From contig JADNRX010000004.1 in assembly GCA_015501595.1 (NCBI GenBank), forward strand, positions 496,001 through 560,000: a stretch of 64,000 bases of DNA. The letters are read 5' to 3'. The notes under the pieces are model-generated. The model saw only the letters and a list, made by a program, of their open reading frames with translations. It did not search any database and had not been told where the DNA came from. Both the position numbers and the translations under genes were made by a program. Origin of the DNA: Hymenopellis radicata (taxonomy: Eukaryota > Basidiomycota > Agaricomycetes > Agaricales > Physalacriaceae). Of the stretch, positions 9,820 through 21,509 are shown piece by piece; the stretch's first letter is position 1; every line of letters starts with the position of its first letter.

Positions 9820-12800
9820 CTACGGTCTAACCAGATACAACAGAAACTTGACTTCTGCAACTTCCTGCTCCTCTTCAATCAACACCGCATTGTCCATCTT
9901 CTTCGCTTCTGTTGGTGTAGCACCAATGGTCTTCGAGACGAATGCCGAGTGCTCAACCAGAGCAGCATTGATCTCAGGCCCATCGCCCGTAGAGAAGGTA
10001 TAGAAGACGTGAACGTCATCCGTCGCTTGCAGACCCGCCTTCTTGCGTAGCTTTTGGACACGATTTATGAACTCGCGAGCTAGCCACTCTCCTTGGAGGT
10101 CAGGATGGATCTGGATGTCTAATCGCACAACGACGTCGTTATCAGTGTGGGTTCCATATTGACCTTGCGCTGCTGGTGGCAGTTCAAGGTAACGTTGGAC
10201 AGTGAGGTCTCCAGCGACAAGTTGGATGCCGTCTACCATGAGCTCTCCAGAGCTAACGTACTCCCGAACAGCATCACTTGACACGTCAGGAAGACCTTTC
10301 TTCACCCTACCAAGGTCTTTCCGGAGCTTCTTGCCAAGTACTGCCCAATCAGCGACAGCTTTGTACCGTACACCGGCGAGCGATTCGTCCGAGCTGAAGA
10401 CAATGTCCCGTACATTCAACTCTGACTTGATGTAGTCTTGTAAAGGTGTGACGTCCTCTAGGTACTGAGCATCAGGGTGGAAAACAAGCAGCTCTTTGAG
10501 TGGCGTCTAATGAATGCATTGCCATTAGCGATCATGTCAAAGGGATCCCTCCACTAAAGAACTGACCTTGAGCGACAGGTTGTTCTTCTCTCGGATATTC
10601 CGCGTAAGCTCGATGACACTTTGCATACGCTTCACTTGTCTCTCAATGTCGGGGTGGAAGTATTCTTCCTTCACCTCAGGGAAGCTGATGAAGTGGATAG
10701 ATCGAGTATCGCCAGCCGCCGTATCCTCCGGGATATATGTTCGCAAAGATTGGTAAAGGTTCTCGGTTAAGAACGGGGTATATGATGACTGATTTTGCGG
10801 GTCAGCACGCGTGGTCGATCAAGTGAAGAGAGGCATACCATAGTCCGACATAGTGTGAATAATGCTTCAAACAAGGTGTTCAAGGCCGACAAGGTGTCGT
10901 CCTCGCCGTTCTCGCCTTTCAGACGTTTCCGGTTGAAGCGAATGTACCAGTTCGTAAGTTCGTCAACCAGATCCAGAAGACGGGGTATGATAGTGTACAA
11001 GCGGTACGCCGCCATTTCTTCCCGCACCAACTTGATCAAAGACTGGCAACGCGCAAGAATCCACCGATCCATGACATTGACCGGCAGTGGCGCATATGCA
11101 TCATACTTGAAATCACGTCCTGTTGTCTTCTTGAATAGAGTCACTTGGCCAAGGAAGAATCGGAAAGAATTGAGCCAGGGAAGGAGCACGCGGGAGATGA
11201 CTTCTCGAACACCCTCTTCGCGGAATCGGAGGTTGTCCCCCCTAACGATAGGAGAGTTCACAAGGAACATTCTTGTAGCAGAATGAGTGGATGACGAGGG
11301 CTAGTAGTGATAAGATGTACCTGGTTGCGTCCGCACCATACTGATCAATAACCAGATTGGGATCAGGATAGTTCTTCAAACTTTTACTCATTTTCTTCCC
11401 ATCTCTAAAATACCGTTAGTACAGTGAATCGTGACGGTGCCTGGAAAACATACGCAGCAAGGACAAGGCCCGTGACGATCAAGTTCTTCCAAGGAGCCTG
11501 TCCGAATAGATGTGTGGAGAGTACGAGAAGCGTATAGAACCAACCCCGTGTCTGGTCGATACCTTCAGAGACAAAGTGGGCAGGGAATGTATTCTCGAAC
11601 AGCTCCTTGTTCTCGAAAGGGTAGTGAAGTTGAGCGTAAGGCATGCTGGAAACGAATTTAGGGATGTCGGAAACGACGCTGGTCAGACGGACCTTCCAGA
11701 CTCGAACCAACAATCAAAGACTTCTTCGACACGTCGAAGCACGCCTTTGCCCTGTGACGAAGGAATGGTGATACCATCTACTGACTCCCTGTGAAGGTCG
11801 ACGATCCCAGTTTTTCCGGATAACTTTTCGAGCTCTTCAACTGAACCAACACAAACGATCTAAAATCAAGCTGAGCATACAGGATCAAAGTCGCGTCACA
11901 GAGAGCAGTAAGACGGACCTCCTCTAGATCATCACTTGCCCACAGAGGGATCGGGGTACCCCAATAACGGTTTCGGGAGACATTCCAGTCTCGAGCATTC
12001 GCTAACCAATTACCAAAGCGACCATCTCCTACGCTCTGGGGAACCCTGGAGACGATCTCAGCCTGTCTTCTGCAGCAAGAAGGTCAACCGTACCATAGTG
12101 TCTCCGCGTTGTTCTTGACAAGATCATCGACGATGGGAGTGACACGAACAAACCATGCAGGAACCGCTTTGTAAATTAAAGGAGTGCCAGATCTAAACAA
12201 TCTAAGCACCAAGAAATACCACACAAAGAAATTTCTTACCGCCAACAGTAGGGATAAGAGTGCTTGATATTGGTTTGAACAATGAGTCTACCCTTCGCTT
12301 TCAGGGCCTTTTGGATCTTACTGTCGGCAGCCTATCCAAAATAAGTCGCATTGACACACTTAGGCATTTATGAAGACATACTTTGACATGATCTCCCTTG
12401 AAGTCGGGTACCTCGTCAGTGAACCGACCAGCGTCGTCGACGGGACACGGTGGAAGTTCGTCAGGACGGAGGACACCGTTTGCGATAGCAATGCGGTGGT
12501 CGTCCTCACCAAAGGCAGGCGCTTGGTGCACAATCCCAGTGCCGTCTGCTTTCGTGACATACGTGTCAACAATAACCTTGAATGCTTTGTCTTCGAACTG
12601 AAAAGACGGTAAGCGTCGCAAAGATAGAAGACCAGCGCACATCGAGCGGTACCTTTTCTGTAAAGTAGTCGAACATAGGAACGTATCTCCAACCCTTCAT
12701 GTCTGCACCTGTGTACACGGCAAGTTTCTTGAATTTGGCCTTCTTAGGATCCTTATATAATGTTGAAAGGAGTTCTTCGTGCAATATGAAGTTCTGATCT

Positions 12801-13708
12801 CGTTCTTCGTCGTGGATTTTGATGTAGCTGTAGTCGGGATGAACGCAGAGAGCTAAATTCGAAGGTAAAGTCCAAGGAGTGGTAGTCCACGCTAAAAGAG
12901 AAGTTTTTGGGTCGTCGACTAGTGGGAAGGATACAGTGACTACACGTCGTTGAATTAGGAGGTCGGATGAACGGTGCTTTGAACGTACCCGCAGGATCAT
13001 TGACATCTCTGTAGTCCAAACCAGCCTCGAAATTAGATAATGGTGTGGTCAAGCCGGTGGAGTACGGCATGACCTTCAAGCCACGGTAGACGAGTCCCTT
13101 TTTGAACAATTCACTGAACGCCCACCACACAGACTCCATGAAGGTCGTATTGAGCGTCTTGTAATCGTTATCAAAGTCAATCCATCGACCCATGCGCTCT
13201 ACTGTGTGTCGCCACTCTGAGGAGTAGCGCATAACAATTTTCCGGCATTCCGCATTGTAGTTCTCGATTCCTAGCGCCATCACATCAGCCTTTCCGGTGA
13301 TCTTGAGCTTCTTGTCGATTTCATGTTCAACAGGAAGTCCGTGTGTGTCCCATCCAAAACGACGGGGAACGTGATAACCACTGACGTGTGCATGCCTTGT
13401 GACAATATCCTGCGCAGAACTCAGGATCTGTATCTGCAGAAGCGATCCATACGCACCTTGATAGTACCAGCCAATAAATGCCCATAATGTGGCAGACCTG
13501 TGGCGAACGGTGGGCCGTCGTAAAATGAGAATACTGGCCTGCCCTCAGACAGTTTGAGACTCGTCTGGAACGCGTCTATTTCTCGCCAAAAGGCGATGAC
13601 TTTTTCCTCCTCTCTGGGGAAGTCAAACGGTGCAGAGACTGGATGGGAGATCAGGGTTGGTTAAGGGGGGAAATGTGAGAGCTGACTGTCGTGAGGCGGG
13701 AACGCCAT
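9820..13708 (-). CDS. ILS1: cytosolic isoleucyl-tRNA synthetase
   Basis: Charges tRNA-Ile with isoleucine in the cytosol (class Ia synthetase, eukaryotic type). The start MAFPPHD continues across a 48-nt intron into [18 protein letters not shown]. Signature elements in order: [18 protein letters not shown] with the HIGH-type motif, [17 protein letters not shown], and the editing-domain region ([25 protein letters not shown]). Then [33 protein letters not shown], and the KMSKS loop ([15 protein letters not shown]). The anticodon-binding domain ([23 protein letters not shown]) and a C-terminal eukaryotic extension follow. At least ten introns of about 45-60 nt all splice in frame with canonical ends. 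Over 3.9 kb the gene shows no frame break, a useful contrast to formate dehydrogenase next door. Confidence 0.97.
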
Positions 13709-13910
13709 GGTCGAGCTGGTCGTTACAACAGTCGGGCGTCGATGTATCACAGAATCAAGAGCAATCAGGATGACTCGACGATTGCTTTTCGTCAGTAACG
13801 AGCGGCCGGAGAATGCCGATAATGACATAAGCACTGAACGCGTTGTCACAGACACGAGATCGTCACACCAGTCTGAACTCTGTTGATCACCATCGCGTCC
13901 GACTTGCACC
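13709..13910. promoter_or_regulatory. shared divergent promoter, ILS1 / RTT107-like gene
   Basis: 202 bp between divergent start codons. It must carry both promoters. No strong motif was recognised. Confidence 0.35.
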
Positions 13911-16900
13911 ATGGCCCACGTCTTCGCAGGCGTCTCCTTTTTTCTTCCCATTTCCATCCCGCCGGAAAGAGCAGAGCAGCTACGATGTGCACTCCACGAT
14001 GGAGGCGGAGTCGAGGCAGACGATCTCACTGAGGCGACCCATGTAATCTCCAATACCGACCGCTTTGAGGGTTGGCACCAAGTCTCGGCGACCACTGCTG
14101 TCGTGACGGTGCGTTTTGTCGGCTCCCTGCGTTTACTTTCTCAATGATCAGCACAGGAGTTGTGGGTCGAACGGTGTGTACATTTCGAAAAGCCACAACC
14201 GTACGTGTTTTGTCGTATGGAAGACCACGAACAGATTGTCATGTCTAAACAACAGGGCTGCAATATACTCGGCGGACCCCACCATGATCTTCTCTGGTGT
14301 CACAGCTTGCGCCGCTGAAGACGTATGTTTCTATTGTTTGTGTTTACTGCCTTTCACGCTGTCTACAGGTTCCCGAGAATGATAAAGAAGTTCTCATGGT
14401 CGGGATTACCTCGCTTGGTGGCTGCTGGCGCACGAATCTATCTAAAGATGCTACGCATTGTTTTGCCATCACGCGCTCTTCACCAATGTATTCCGTCGGC
14501 ATGCACCATCACAATGAGACTGGGGTCAAAGTCATCCTCCCTCACTGGTTTGACGATTGCATGCGCATTGGGCGCGGCTCCGTCGAACTGGACCGATATC
14601 AATGGCCAGACCCGCCGCTATTGAAGACTCCCGGAACTTGTGACCCTCCAAAAAGGTCGCAAAACGTGGATTCTTTGAAGAAGGCGCTATTCAAGACGGC
14701 TGCGGCTGATGTTGATTACGACTTGTCCAAGACCGTTCGCAGACCAATCTGGGGCCAGCGTCGTCTTCTGTTGAGCAGGAATCTCGGTATCACTCCAGAA
14801 CGAAAAGGTGCTATTGAAAGTGCCGTCGAGAATAGCGGGGGAATCGTTATTCGTTTTCAGGACGATGCTGATGAGAAGGACGAAGTCGAGGCAGTAGACG
14901 ATTGCGACTACTTCATAACTAAACACCGAAGCGGAAAGGCTTACTTCAAGGTTAGCTGTTTTCTTTCTTCTTTAACCACCCCTTAAGCCCTTTTCAGGCT
15001 GCGCGCGCTCGGAAAACTATCGGAAACTTGAATTGGCTTTTCCATGTTATATCTTCGGGCACGATTTCCCGACCAGCAGATGAACTGTTGCATTATCCCA
15101 CTTCCAAGAAGCCTATTGATACTTTCCACACTCAAGTACGCTTGCTGTTTCCTGTGTCGTCAACATCCTTCCGAGTCTAATGAATCTTTGAAAGTTAATC
15201 TCCATCAGCAACTATACTGGGGAAGGGCGGGATTATCTCAGAAAACTCATCGAAGCGATGGGGGCTAGATTCACGCCGAATATGTCTAGTAATAACACGG
15301 TTCTCGTTGCAGCTTTGTGAGCGTCTTTTTTCTCCCTCTTCTTGTGCTCATCTCTCTATCCGACTTAGTCTTGACGGCACCAAAACGCAGAAGGCCAGGT
15401 CATGGTCCATCCCTGTCGTCAACCATCTATGGCTAGAGGACTGCTTTACTCAGTGGCGTCCTGTCACGGTTGCCTTGGACAAGTACATCAACTTTCCTGA
15501 GAATATGAACTTCTCTCGTCATCTCGCTGAGAAAGGCGTTCCGAGGGCCTTAGAGGATCTCGATGAACTTGATAAACAGGAAGCAGACGACGAGCAGTAT
15601 TTGGCCAGCTTGTACTCAGCGGCTGCATCACACGCCGCCGTGATGGTGACGCCCTGGAAGGACGCCGATGATGATATGGAGGTTGGCGCTACCTCCGCTC
15701 TTCGGGAAGCTGACGACGAGGACCGGGCAACGGCGTCAGGAAGACAATCTCTGCGCACTCCGAAGACGCCATTGACCAAGGCGAGGAATATCTCAGCCGA
15801 TAAAGCTACTCCTTCACGCGTGCAAGTCGATTCCCCTGACGCAACGACTGAACGTTCAGGTAGTGGAACTAGGGCAAAGAAGAGAAAGAGAGCTACTGAT
15901 CCAGATGAGGACGAGGACGTTAATCCAGCATCTACGTTGATGGAACCGGAAATTCCAATGGAGGATCCGGAGATGCCAGTCGCTGGCCCTTCGAAACCCA
16001 AACAGAAGCCCAGTCGCCCTTCCCGAAAATCTACCAAGTCCAAAGATATAGGCGACGATGTTGGAGACGTGTCGGAGCCCGACACACCTATGGTGGAGAT
16101 GGAGGATGTCGCAGTGTCCACGGCCAAGTCGCCTCGCGCTCCCCGTAAAGCCTTTCGGAGAAGCGGACGCCGATCTGACCCCAAACCCATGGGCGATGTT
16201 ATAAACCTTGACTCGGATGTGTCGATGGACGAGAGGCCAACCGAATCCAACCGAAATCAGCACGTGCTCCTCGTAAATCCACACGCACGGCGGCTTCAGA
16301 GTCTCACCCCCAAGAACCTATACTCCCACCACGAGACGCCATTTTGACCCCTAAACGCGTACCGTCAGTTCTGATACAAGTCACGCCTAAATCGACTTCG
16401 GTCAAAGCACGAACTAATGGCACGCCATTGCAACCTGCAGCTAGTATCCATCTTACTGCTGATGAACGCAAAGCGACACCTCGCACGGCCACCAGCAAAG
16501 AGCATCCTCAGTCTACGGCTACCGCAGCCAGCTCAACTAAGGCTAAGCGGAGTGCTGCTACGAAAGCCACGCAGAGACTTCACGACGAGATCATGCCGGA
16601 CGTTTTGAAGCACCAACAGGAGCTGAAGAACAAGTCGCGTAGGAGCATCGGGACGGACATTTCCAACCAGAAGAAGCGAACGGCGAGTGCTCATGATGAC
16701 GGTGACAACGAGAGCTCTATACGGATCACCAAAAAGAGTCGCTTATCGGCGACGGGCAAAGGCAAGCAGAAGGCGGAAAGTGTCAGCGAGGACGAAGAGG
16801 ACGAGCAGCTGACGAAGCGTTCGACTGCCAAACAGCCTCGGAAATCCAATGGAACGGTTATTGAGGTCGAAAGTGACGTAGAGCCGACATCCAAAGCCAA

Positions 16901-17875
16901 GCCAACCAAGACATCGAAATCTCAGAAAGGACGCAAATCAACGGTCAAGGAGCCCGATAGTGAAAGCGACGCAGAACCCGCAAGTACGGCTAAAGTGTCC
17001 AAGAGGGTGCCGAAGACCCAGAATGGGTACGTCTCCTCAAATCTCCGGAATGTCAATTGTTGATTGCTATCCAGTACTCTATCCTCGCCATCAAAAGCAT
17101 CGGGCAAGCCTCCGAGAATAATGACCACACAAGTCACTTTATCTGACAATGTTTCCAAGGTAAGTTGATTTTTTTATTTCCGCGACATCCCTTCTCAACC
17201 GCTTAGCAACTTGCCATACTCGGCGCGAAAACGACGACCCGGCCGTCGGATTGCACGCATCTCATTGTTCCTCGGATCATACGCACGGAAAAGTTCCTCT
17301 GTGCTCTTGCTGCCATACCTTGGATTGTAACTGAGGAATGGGCCACTGAATCTGTGAAGGCAGCAAAATTGCTGCGTGAGTACACTTTTCGCTAGAAAAT
17401 GTCGTGTGCTCATGTTACATATCTAGCGGAAGAGAAGTACCTCTTAAAACGATAAGGAGAATGAGGCGAAATACGACTTCACACTCGATGAAAGTCTTGC
17501 GCGCGCGAAAGAATCGCAAGGTCGACTTTTCCGAAACACGCTCTTCTATATAACCAGCAAAGTGCCTGTGGACTTCAAACTGTTGAAGAACGTTGTGGTT
17601 GCCTTTGGCGGAGAGGTCTGCGTCATCTGTTGAGCGTTTGTATGCATACTGACAACATAGGATAGGTAACAAAATCAACGCCGACTCTTCGAACATTGGC
17701 ACCAAAGGACAATAAGATGGACAAGACGCGATACGTTATCTCTTGCCCCGAAGACAGTGCCATCTGGAAACCGCTTGCACGAGAATACCCCATCTATACC
17801 CAAGAGCTAATCCTGACTGGGGCCTTGAAGCAGAAGATCGAGTCGGATAAATTCCGACTTGCAACAGACGACTAG
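13911..17875 (+). CDS. multi-BRCT DNA-damage scaffold, Rtt107/Brc1-like
   Basis: Scaffold that binds phosphorylated histone H2A and repair factors at damaged replication forks. Residues from the start (MAHVFAGVSFFLP) form BRCT modules: DDLTEATHVISNTDRFEGW; VLMVGITSLGGCW with ATHCFAITRSSPM and VILPHWFDDCMRIG; QRRLLLSRNLGITPERK; and the fourth with WSIPVVNHLWLEDCFTQW. A long disordered basic/acidic linker (about 15600-17060) follows, with NLDSD-type acidic patches. A C-terminal BRCT pair includes ALAILGAKTTTRPSDCTHLI, IPWIVTEEWATES, VVVAFGGE and YVISCPEDSAIWKPL. This 4+2 BRCT layout is that of Rtt107/Brc1. Frame breaks: one base short in an A-run near 16257, and a one-base surplus in an A-run near 17447 (YLL/NDKENE). 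Introns at 15121-15180 and elsewhere keep frame. Confidence 0.85.
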
Positions 17876-17963
17876 CTGGATAACTTTCATTTTATTACAT
17901 TCTATATTCTTGCTGAATGCGTACAAATTTTCTATAGACCTTTGTTGTGTTTGTAGCTTTGAA

Positions 17964-18796
17964 CTATTTCTGAACGGTGCACAGTATCTCGCATTGAAGT
18001 ATGGTAAACCAGGCATCTTCCTCTTGGCTCCAGTCCACCCAGGCCTTCGCAATTCGCTCCAAGTCGTCCTGCGACAACTTGGCGTAGTTCTTCGCAGTCT
18101 GTGCAAACAAGGATCCCAACGTACGGTCCTTCCACATATTGGCCCACCACTTGACCTCTTCTGTCGTCGAGTAACACGTCGTACTCGTAGTGATCCTAAT
18201 ATCTTCTCTGGGGAAACCTGCCTTCTTCGCCCAAGCATGGAGCTGGCGTCCAGCATTCGCCTCGGTCCCCATCGCCTTTGTCAGCCTCAAATACGACTGC
18301 CGCCATTCCTCGATCCCCTCGAGGCGGGGAAACCAGATCATACCTTCCCAGTCTGCATCGCGGACGGCAACGATCCCGCCTGGCTTCGTGACTCTGCGCA
18401 TCTCGCGCAAGGCGGCGACGGGATCGGTCAAGTGCTGCAGCACCTGATGCGCGTGCGTGACATCAAACGTGTCGTCTGGAAAAGGAATGCTTGTGGCGCT
18501 GCCGACCGCGAAGGTACAGTTCTGGAGACCGCGCTCGGCCGCACTGGCTTTTGCACTCTCCAAGACCTCGGGGAAACGTCCAGGCCGATGGCGCGGCCTT
18601 CGGGGACGAGGGCGGCCATGGAGGCAGTTATAGTACCCGGGCCACAACCGACGTCGAGGATGTGCATCGTGGAACGAATGGATGGCACCAGATACGCAGC
18701 GGAGTTTGCTGCAGTACGCGACTTGTGCGAACGAAGAACGGACTCATGGTAACCGTGCGTAGAATAAAGAACTGGGTTGTCTGGCTTTGCTGTCAT
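17964..18796 (-). CDS. class I SAM-dependent methyltransferase (UbiE/Methyltransf_11 type)
   Basis: S-adenosylmethionine-dependent methyltransferase of unknown substrate. There is apparently no intron. The N-terminus (MTAKPDNPVLYSTHGYHES) leads into motif I, MHILDVGCGPGTITASMAAL. EGRAIGLDVS, IPFPDDTFDVTHAHQVLQHL and the KPGGIVAVRDADWEGMIWFP segment follow; the latter occurs in fungal UMTA/UbiE-like enzymes. The C-terminal part (WWANMWKDRTLGSLF, LERIAKAWVDWSQEEDAW) is also typical of these. One base is missing in a C-run near 18570, which splits the reading frame between GLDVS and EVLESAKASA. It converges on the Rtt107-like gene with 88 bp between stops and shows no biosynthetic neighbours. 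Confidence 0.87.
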
Positions 18797-19074
18797 GGTG
18801 GTAAACGTTGTAGTTGATTCTCATCCGAGTCATTGAACAGCGACATGACAAAGATGATGATTCCACGGCGGCATGAGAGTCCCATTCGAAGCAATTCGAA
18901 CCATTCTATAAATAGCATAGATGATATAGTACACGATGGCAGGATTCGTGTCTACTGGACAGAGAATTGCGAAGTCACGGTCGCGAAGCACGGTATATGA
19001 ATCGTGGAGAGTAATGACCAGACCGTATCCTGTCAATGGTCATTGGAAAGGTTCAGCCCATATCATCAACGATA

Positions 19075-20655
19075 CTATGGATTTTCATCTGGTCTGGGTG
19101 GTGCTCGGATGCACCGGCTGCCCTTGAACTTGAGTGCAGTCCTCACCCAGCCCACCACGTCGACATCTTTCTCAGCATCATCCTTAAGCCAAGGGTGTTC
19201 GAGTAGCTCTACGTAGGATGCCCGTCTCTGCGAATTTCGATCAAGGCAGCGAGAAACCCAATGATCGGCGTCGGCACTGTACCCAGAGGGAAGACAAGGT
19301 AATTCCCCACTCAGTATGCACTGCAACTGTAAACAGCAGTATCAGTAGTGATGAAATGAGAAACAAATGGCACAAACCTGGGCGAAAACGTTGTTATAAG
19401 TATTTGCTGGATATGGGTATTCGCCTAGTGAAATTTCGATGGTCGACAGTCCCAACGACCAGACATCTGCAGCCACAGTGTATTCTGAGATGGATTTTGC
19501 CGACTCCCCTTGTATTCGTTCGGGCTAGAATTGACATCAGAGGATGATGATGAACAGATTTCAAGGAACATACAGCCATATAACTCTGACAGCCAATATT
19601 TGTCTTGGCCAAAGAGTTTTCCAGATGTTTTGAAACACCGAAGTCGCATAATTTAACCTCTCCCTTTGTATTCATGAGGACATTGGTGGGCTTCACATCT
19701 GAGGCGCAAAATCAGCAAGCGGCAAGTAGAGATAGGGTGCCAACATACCACGATGCATTACGTCCTGTCAAGAAAGGACGTCAGTGATGAATTGAACATG
19801 TGTTTGCGATACGTACCAAGTCATCTTTCAGAGCCTTCAAGCCACGAACCATACTAGCACATATTCGAGCAAGCACGGACTCTGGTATTGGATCCCAGAT
19901 GAGCTCTTCGCCGCCGACAGCATAGGCTCCGCCGGGTTTGAAAGTAAGTTTATCGAGGCTGCCGGCATCCATATATTCCATGATAGAATAGACGAGACTC
20001 TCGGCAGTAAACGCGCCGTAGAACTGTACAATATTCGGAGCTCGGGCGCGATGTAAAACCTCAAGTTCCAGTATTATGCGCTCGAGATCGTTCTGCTGGA
20101 AGGATATCTTCGTTTCCTGTGGTAGCATTAGCACCACAGAAACCGCGCCAAAGAAGGGAATTCGCCTTCATAGCCATAACGGTATTTGAAGGCTTGTGGA
20201 TGACTCTCCGGACAGAACCATAATGGCCCTCGCCCAACTCCTCTTGGATGACCAAGTCTTGCTCCCTCATGTCGTACGTCTCGTCGCCAAAACGGATCCC
20301 GCTGGAGTGTATATGGGTGTTCTTGTGCGTGAAATCACCATCTGGACCGCTAGACACGGATTAGTGAGCATGCGGGGACGGAAGGCTATGCATTAACGTA
20401 CAAGCCAGCGGGTAAACCCGCAGGTAGGCTTCGAAAGGCGGCAAAGGAGGGGCGGTTGGGCTGCGTGGCACGGTCTTGCAGAGAAAGCTGGGCGGACTGC
20501 TGCGAGGAGGTAGTTATTGGTCGAGTACGTTCTGTATGAGAGAAGATCATGGGCGGTGGCTTTGCCATCTTTCTGGCAAAGCCGGCTGCTCTTGCTGTAG
20601 GGGGCTTTGGGGGCAGCATAGGCTGCATGCGACGATTGGATGTGACGGTCGACAT
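19075..20655 (-). CDS. PBS2: MAP kinase kinase of the Pbs2/Wis1 (HOG stress pathway) type
   Basis: Dual-specificity kinase that should phosphorylate the Hog1/p38-type MAPK in osmotic and stress signalling. A proline-rich disordered N-terminus (MSTVTSNRRMQPMLPPKPP) precedes the kinase domain: glycine loop ELGEGHYGSVRRV, VMAMK, the catalytic loop MHRDVKPTNVLMN, VKLCDFGVSKHL, the phospho-site loop NSLAKTNIGCQSYMAPERI and DVWSLGLSTIEISLGEYPY. NIGCQSYMAPERI is diagnostic for Pbs2-class MAPKKs. The start at 20655 is preferred because the upstream ATG at 20792 overlaps, in a CATG, the start codon of the divergent BAG gene and lies in another frame. Introns join cleanly; the one at 20117-20165 must use a GC donor (AAG|GCGAAT) to give MAMK|ETKISF. 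Exact orthology to Pbs2 rather than another MAPKK is inference. Confidence 0.88.
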
Positions 20656-20790
20656 TGGCAGCGACGGCGAGAAAAGAGGAGTGGTTGTGATGGTCGGTTG
20701 CAAGTCGAATTGGGAGCGGCGTATGATGTCACCGGGGACAGCCTCACCCAGCCGTGACCCTTTCTGCGTGGCTCCAGCTTGCAGGTAGCC
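20656..20790. promoter_or_regulatory. shared divergent promoter, PBS2-type MAPKK / BAG gene
   Basis: About 135 bp between the chosen start codons. The stretch is open in more than one frame, so a longer MAPKK N-terminus is possible. Confidence 0.3.
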
Positions 20791-21372
20791 ATGTTTGTCA
20801 AGTGGAATAAGGAAAGGTAAACATCTCAGTACTGCCGCCTAATATTCTCTTAATTTTCCCTCAGATTCACCTTTGATGTCTCCCTCGACGCGCGCTTGGC
20901 CGATTTGCGCCAGATGATTGCTCAGGAAACTCATCTAGATGACTTTAAACTCATCTACAAGGGCGCCGTCTTGAAAGACGAAAAACTCCCTCTTTCCGCC
21001 TATCGTCTACGCCCAACATCCACCCTCACCCTTCTACCTATCCATGACCCGGCCCCGACAGCCAAGGCGTCAACTGAAAAGACCGAGCAAACTTCCTTAA
21101 CCACGATTCAGCAGGAACTCGCGTCCATACGCGAATCTCTGCTTCCTAGCCTCACAACCTTTCTGGACACTCTTCCCCAACAAGAAAAATCATCCCCAGC
21201 TTTGCAGAGAGAGCATACGCGACTCGGAGAACTTCTTCTCCAAGCCCTTCTTCGTCTAGATGCAGTCTCTGCAAATGGTGAATGGGAAGACGCGAGGAGA
21301 GAAAGAAAGGCCGCCGTAAAAGAAGTTCAGGCTCTATTAGATCGTCTTGACGACGCTTGGAGCTCGAGATAG
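20791..21372 (+). CDS. BAG-domain co-chaperone with N-terminal ubiquitin-like domain
   Basis: Nucleotide-exchange co-chaperone for Hsp70. Exon 1 (20791-20816) encodes MFVKWNKE and splices (intron 20817-20864) to RFTFDVSLDARLADLRQM. The ubiquitin-like half continues with LDDFKLIYKGAVLKDEKLP and RLRPTSTLTLLP. The C-terminal half is helical with the BAG pattern: LTTIQQELASIRESLLPSLT, LQREHTRLGELLLQALLRLD and VKEVQALLDRLDDAW. Total length of about 178 residues fits the Ubl-BAG fungal family (compare S. pombe Bag101/102). No membrane segment. Frame-clean and complete. Confidence 0.88.
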
Positions 21373-21509
21373 GCCCACAGCTTTTTACCGTTTATCCATA
21401 CATAGCTAGAACTGTCTACATAGATCCAATTTCGCAAATGAAATACGCGAATATACACCAATCTACACTCAATCGTACAACTCTATTCCCGATGATCGGT
21501 TCCATTATC

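Noticed and set aside
15519..16250. 243-codon open frame antisense to the Rtt107-like gene
   Set aside because: Ser-rich and low complexity; it mirrors the disordered acidic/basic linker on the coding strand.
20547..20801. Longer MAPKK N-terminus starting at the ATG near 20792
   Set aside because: Its frame does not continue into the kinase, and its ATG overlaps the BAG start codon within CATG; the in-frame ATG at 20655 is simpler.
17964..21372. Secondary-metabolite cluster around the methyltransferase
   Set aside because: Neighbours are a BRCT scaffold, a MAPKK and a BAG protein; no synthase, P450 or transporter.
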